Positions 61,047 through 64,000 of a stretch of 64,000 bases of DNA are shown one piece after another. Source of the stretch: Haloimpatiens sp042688525 (GTDB lineage Bacteria > Bacillota > Clostridia > Clostridiales > Clostridiaceae). Below the pieces are notes generated by a model. That model ran no database searches. It was not told where the DNA came from and worked only from the letters and a program-made list of their open reading frames with translations. Location of the stretch: assembly GCF_042688525.2 (NCBI RefSeq), contig NZ_JBHWAB010000001.1:372001-436000 (forward strand), given 5' to 3'. Numbering within the stretch: the stretch's first letter is position 1; the number at the start of each line of letters is the position of its first letter. The translations under genes were made by a program, and so were the position numbers.

Positions 61047-62057
61047 TTATTTATAAATATCTTTTTTAAATTCTTTATATAAGCTAATAAATTTATCATA
61101 ATTTATATTTGTATCTGATAATTTTCTTTTAGGATTTTCATAAAGTTTATCAAAAGTTTTAATATCACTATTGGTATTTTTAACTTTAATTTTTTCTATA
61201 GCTAAAGAATATTTAAAACTTTCTAAATAAGATTCATAAGTAGTAAAAACATTTTTTAATGAATCGTATATTTTTGATTGATTTTCAGGTACGCTTATAT
61301 TGTAAAGATTTCTTTTTAACGTTTTTAATTTTGAAATATTTGTATTTATTAAAGTACTTATTTCTTTATATTCTATTAGATTTTTTCTTGCATCAAGTAA
61401 CATAGAAGGATAATCAGTTTTAATGCTTAAAAAATCATTTAAAATGGTATCTATGTTGTTTGAAAATTCTATTAATTGATTTTGAGATATTTCTTTATCA
61501 CGTTCTACTCTAATTTTTTCATAAACATAATTCGTGGAGTTATTAACGAATTGTATTGTTTTTTCTGGTAAGGTTATTTTCAAATTATTAATATCAAAAA
61601 TAGAATAGTAATTAATACAATCATCTTTAGAAAGTTTAAGTTTTTTAATAGAACTTTCTATATTTTTATCTAGTGGTTTATTTATTAGAATGAGTAAATA
61701 ATTATACATAGTAATATTATTTTTTAATCCATCATTTAAGTGATTATATGATTTTTTATATTTATCTGTTGGATTTAAATCATTTAATTTAGATTTTATG
61801 TCATTTAAATGTTGAATTTTACTTGAGAGTTCCTTAGATACAAGTTCAGAGTTATATGTATCAGAATTAGATAAATTAGCTATATTATTGTTTGTTTCAT
61901 TTATGGAGTTTACGATATTTTGTATATTTTTTTCATAGCTTTTATAAGACTTATTTATTGAAAAGTAGTATGTGCTAAAAAATACAATTATTATAAGGGC
62001 TATAACTCCAATTATGATTGAAAAATTAATTAATAACTTTTTTGTAGAATCTTTCAA
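61047..62057 (-). CDS. Membrane-anchored helical protein of unknown function
   Basis: The 336-residue product has one N-terminal membrane helix (about 9-32) and then an extracellular Asn/Ser/Lys-rich sequence that looks almost entirely helical, with heptad-like segments (NIQNIVNSINETNNNIANL). I recognise no family or catalytic motif. The start is TTG 62057 after AAAGGAGGT. It is monocistronic, convergent with nothing and divergent from cdaA across 158 bases. Confidence 0.75.
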   Translation of the reverse strand: MKDSTKKLLINFSIIIGVIALIIIVFFSTYYFSINKSYKSYEKNIQNIVNSINETNNNIANLSNSDTYNSELVSKELSSKIQHLNDIKSKLNDLNPTDKYKKSYNHLNDGLKNNITMYNYLLILINKPLDKNIESSIKKLKLSKDDCINYYSIFDINNLKITLPEKTIQFVNNSTNYVYEKIRVERDKEISQNQLIEFSNNIDTILNDFLSIKTDYPSMLLDARKNLIEYKEISTLINTNISKLKTLKRNLYNISVPENQSKIYDSLKNVFTTYESYLESFKYSLAIEKIKVKNTNSDIKTFDKLYENPKRKLSDTNINYDKFISLYKEFKKDIYK

Positions 62058-62215
62058 ATAGTATACCTCCTTTAATAATGTTTCTTCTATTTTATATTAT
62101 CATAAATAAGATAATATTCTAAGTTTTTAATAATAAATAGTTTATGTTTTTTATACTATAAATAATAATCATAGTGTATAATTGTAAATAAGGATTAGAA
62201 TGGAGAGTGAATTCA

Positions 62216-63058
62216 GTGGGAGAAATTAATCTTATAATAAATACGATAAAAAATATTAATTTATTTTCAATACTAGATATACTTGTAGTAGCATATATTT
62301 TTTACAAAATTTATGATTTAATAAAGGAAACAAGAGCTGAACAACTCTTAAAAGGAATAATATTGATTTTTTTATTGATTCCTATTAGTTACATTTTGCA
62401 TTTAGATATGCTTTATTGGATTTTAAATAAAACATTGCCAATAGGTGTATTTATTATAGTAATTATATTTCAACCTGAATTAAGAAGAGCCTTAGAGCAT
62501 ATTGGAAGAAGCGCATTTGATAAACATATTATAGAAGATGATGAAACTATGGATAAAGTTATTACAGAAATTATAAATGCTGTGGAAAATTTAGCATACA
62601 GTAAAACAGGTGCTTTGATAGTTATAGAACAGAGTACTGGATTAGGAGAAATAATTAATTCTGGAATAATATTAGATTCAAGGATAAGTTCAGCAATTTT
62701 AGAGAATATATTTGTTGTTAATACTCCATTACATGATGGAGCTACAATAATAAGAAATGATAGAATAATCGCTTCAGCATGCGTTTTGCCATTAACTGAT
62801 AATAAGAATTTAAATAAAAAATTAGGAACAAGACATAGAGCAGCTTTAGGAATATCTGAAATCTCAGATGCGTTAGTTATTGTTGTATCTGAAGAAACAG
62901 GGGTTATATCCTTAGCTGTAAATGGAAAATTGACTAGAAATTATGATGGAGATAAATTAAAAGATATATTAATTAAAATTATGCAGTACAGAAAACATAA
63001 GAGTATTACCCTTAAAGAGAAGGTGAAGTCATGGATAAAACCAGAAAAAAGGATTTAA
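62216..63058 (+). CDS. cdaA: Diadenylate cyclase CdaA (DisA_N/DAC domain)
   Basis: CdaA makes cyclic di-AMP from two ATP at the membrane. The 280-residue product has three N-terminal membrane helices and a DAC domain with the catalytic DGATII and GTRHRAALG motifs. I choose GTG 62216, which is 8 bases after TGGAGAG; GTG 62207 would overlap that site. The extended -10-like TATAAT at 62177-62182 may serve as promoter. It overlaps cdaR by 28 bases. Confidence 0.95.
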   Translation: MGEINLIINTIKNINLFSILDILVVAYIFYKIYDLIKETRAEQLLKGIILIFLLIPISYILHLDMLYWILNKTLPIGVFIIVIIFQPELRRALEHIGRSAFDKHIIEDDETMDKVITEIINAVENLAYSKTGALIVIEQSTGLGEIINSGIILDSRISSAILENIFVVNTPLHDGATIIRNDRIIASACVLPLTDNKNLNKKLGTRHRAALGISEISDALVIVVSEETGVISLAVNGKLTRNYDGDKLKDILIKIMQYRKHKSITLKEKVKSWIKPEKRI

Positions 63059-64000
63059 TAATAAAGATATGTTGTTTAATAGCTGCTTTTGGATTGTGGC
63101 TGTATATTTCTAATGTTGAAAATCCTATAAAGACAACAGTTATAAAAAATGTAAAAGTCTCACTTGTAAATAAAGATGTACTATCTAGACTTAATTTGGT
63201 AGAAGTGCCGAATCAAAATTATACTGTTAATATTACGGTTAAAGGCGCTGCTAATGAAATATATGCATTAAAACAAAATCAGTTTAAGGTAGTAGCTGAT
63301 ATGAATGATTTTGCTTTGAAGAAAGGCAAAATAAGAATTCCAATTGAAATAAAACAGTATCCCCAAAATATTACTATAATAAATCCAGAAAATTTATGGA
63401 TTAAAGTTGAGTTAGATGATTTAGTGGAAAAAAATGTACCTGTAAAAGTTAAAACTGTAGGAGAAACTAAAGAAGGTTTCATTGGTTCTGAAACAGTAGT
63501 TAGTCCTAAAAATATTTTGGTAAGTGGACCAGAAAGATATGTAAATTCTGTAAGTTATGCTAAAGTAGATATAGATTTAAGCAATCAATCACAAAATATA
63601 GAAGGTACTTACTTTGCTAAACCAGTAGATAAGACTGATAGAGTGGTGGAACATGTAAAAGTGGATCCTAAATATGTGAAGGTTAAAATACCAGTATACC
63701 AAACAAAGACTGTATCAGTACATGTTGATACTAATGAAAGTAGGGTTAAAAATATAGTAGTAAAAAGTATATTAATTGAACCTGATAAGATAAAAATTTT
63801 AGGTGATCCAGAGATAGTAAAAGGTATAAGTAAGATATGGACGGAGAAATTAGATTTATCAAATATAACAAGTGGAAATATAGTGGAGATTCCTTTAAAA
63901 ATACCAGAAAATGTTAAGATTGTTAATGAAATAAGCAAAGTAAAAGTCAAAGTGATATTTGGAGAGTATATTAAGAAAAATATATCATTAAATATAAAAA
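63031..64000 (+). CDS. cdaR: CdaR/YbbR-domain protein, cut by the window end
   Basis: The first 323 codons are present. The product begins MDKTRKKDLIIKICCLIAAF with one membrane helix and continues into repeated YbbR domains outside the cell (for example VEKNVPVKVKTVGETKEGFI and ISPD-like strands later). CdaR binds CdaA and tunes cyclic di-AMP synthesis. AAGGTGA lies within cdaA before the ATG. The C-terminus is outside the window; glmM usually follows. Confidence 0.92.
   Translation, partial: MDKTRKKDLIIKICCLIAAFGLWLYISNVENPIKTTVIKNVKVSLVNKDVLSRLNLVEVPNQNYTVNITVKGAANEIYALKQNQFKVVADMNDFALKKGKIRIPIEIKQYPQNITIINPENLWIKVELDDLVEKNVPVKVKTVGETKEGFIGSETVVSPKNILVSGPERYVNSVSYAKVDIDLSNQSQNIEGTYFAKPVDKTDRVVEHVKVDPKYVKVKIPVYQTKTVSVHVDTNESRVKNIVVKSILIEPDKIKILGDPEIVKGISKIWTEKLDLSNITSGNIVEIPLKIPENVKIVNEISKVKVKVIFGEYIKKNISLNIK

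Overview
The window is an AT-rich chromosomal segment of a low-G+C Firmicute. Gene content, AGGAGG-type ribosome binding sites and AGA/ATA/TTA-biased codon use point to Clostridium sensu stricto. A complete set of genes for glutamate fermentation through 3-methylaspartate suggests an amino-acid fermenter of the C. tetani / C. cochlearium / C. tetanomorphum / C. novyi kind. No species is assigned. No tRNA, rRNA, CRISPR array or prophage was recognised.

Region 1 (1-33.6 kb) is the transcription-translation supercluster, all on the + strand. It runs rplJL, rpoBC, an L7Ae-like gene with rpsL-rpsG-fusA-tuf, then the S10-spc-alpha block from rpsJ to rplQ (including secY, adk, map, a KOW-domain gene, infA and rpmJ), the ECF transporter module ecfA1-ecfA2-ecfT, truA, and rplM-rpsI. 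Several start codons were moved downstream of the longest frame because the ribosome binding site lies inside the longer reading frame. Leaders with clear promoters and RNA structure precede rplJ, rpoB, the str genes, rpsG, rpsJ and rplM.

Region 2 (33.6-38.0 kb) is a looser accessory stretch: a Na/phosphate symporter with a PhoU-like tail, a cell-wall amidase, a DUF3048 lipoprotein-like gene, and two decayed TnpB (IS200/IS605 family) remnants, each followed by a related hairpin.

Region 3 (38.0-50.6 kb) is one long catabolic operon. A GntR-type regulator, which appears to start at an ATA codon, is followed by glutamate mutase (glmS, glmL, glmE), methylaspartate ammonia-lyase, a two-subunit class I fumarase-type hydratase (probable mesaconase), the citramalate/citrate lyase subunits citD, citE and citF, and the lyase maturation genes citC, citX and citG. 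Together they would convert glutamate through methylaspartate, mesaconate and citramalate to acetate and pyruvate. A 17-bp-stem terminator closes the operon.

Region 4 (50.6-57.5 kb) is the most unusual. A DeoR-type regulator with four CAATCA operator repeats 10 bp apart precedes a 1-phosphofructokinase without the expected fructose permease. Around it lie copies of a 259-bp non-coding element that is one giant imperfect hairpin with terminal inverted repeats and TATTA flanks: two near-identical copies, one internally deleted copy and one half copy. Next comes a sigma-54 activator with an N-terminal HPr-like domain that keeps the phosphorylatable His15. It is divergent from ptsI. The shared intergenic region has three TTGATA-N5-TATCAA palindromes, a canonical -24/-12 promoter and a sigma-A promoter. 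This looks like a PTS-phosphorylation-sensing circuit that controls enzyme I itself.

Region 5 (57.5-64.0 kb) holds a TPR membrane protein, thioredoxin, a short flavoprotein thioredoxin reductase without NADPH-binding motifs (likely ferredoxin-dependent), a SleB/CwlJ-type hydrolase, an unrecognised membrane-anchored helical protein, and the cyclic-di-AMP synthase pair cdaA-cdaR. The last gene is cut by the window end.
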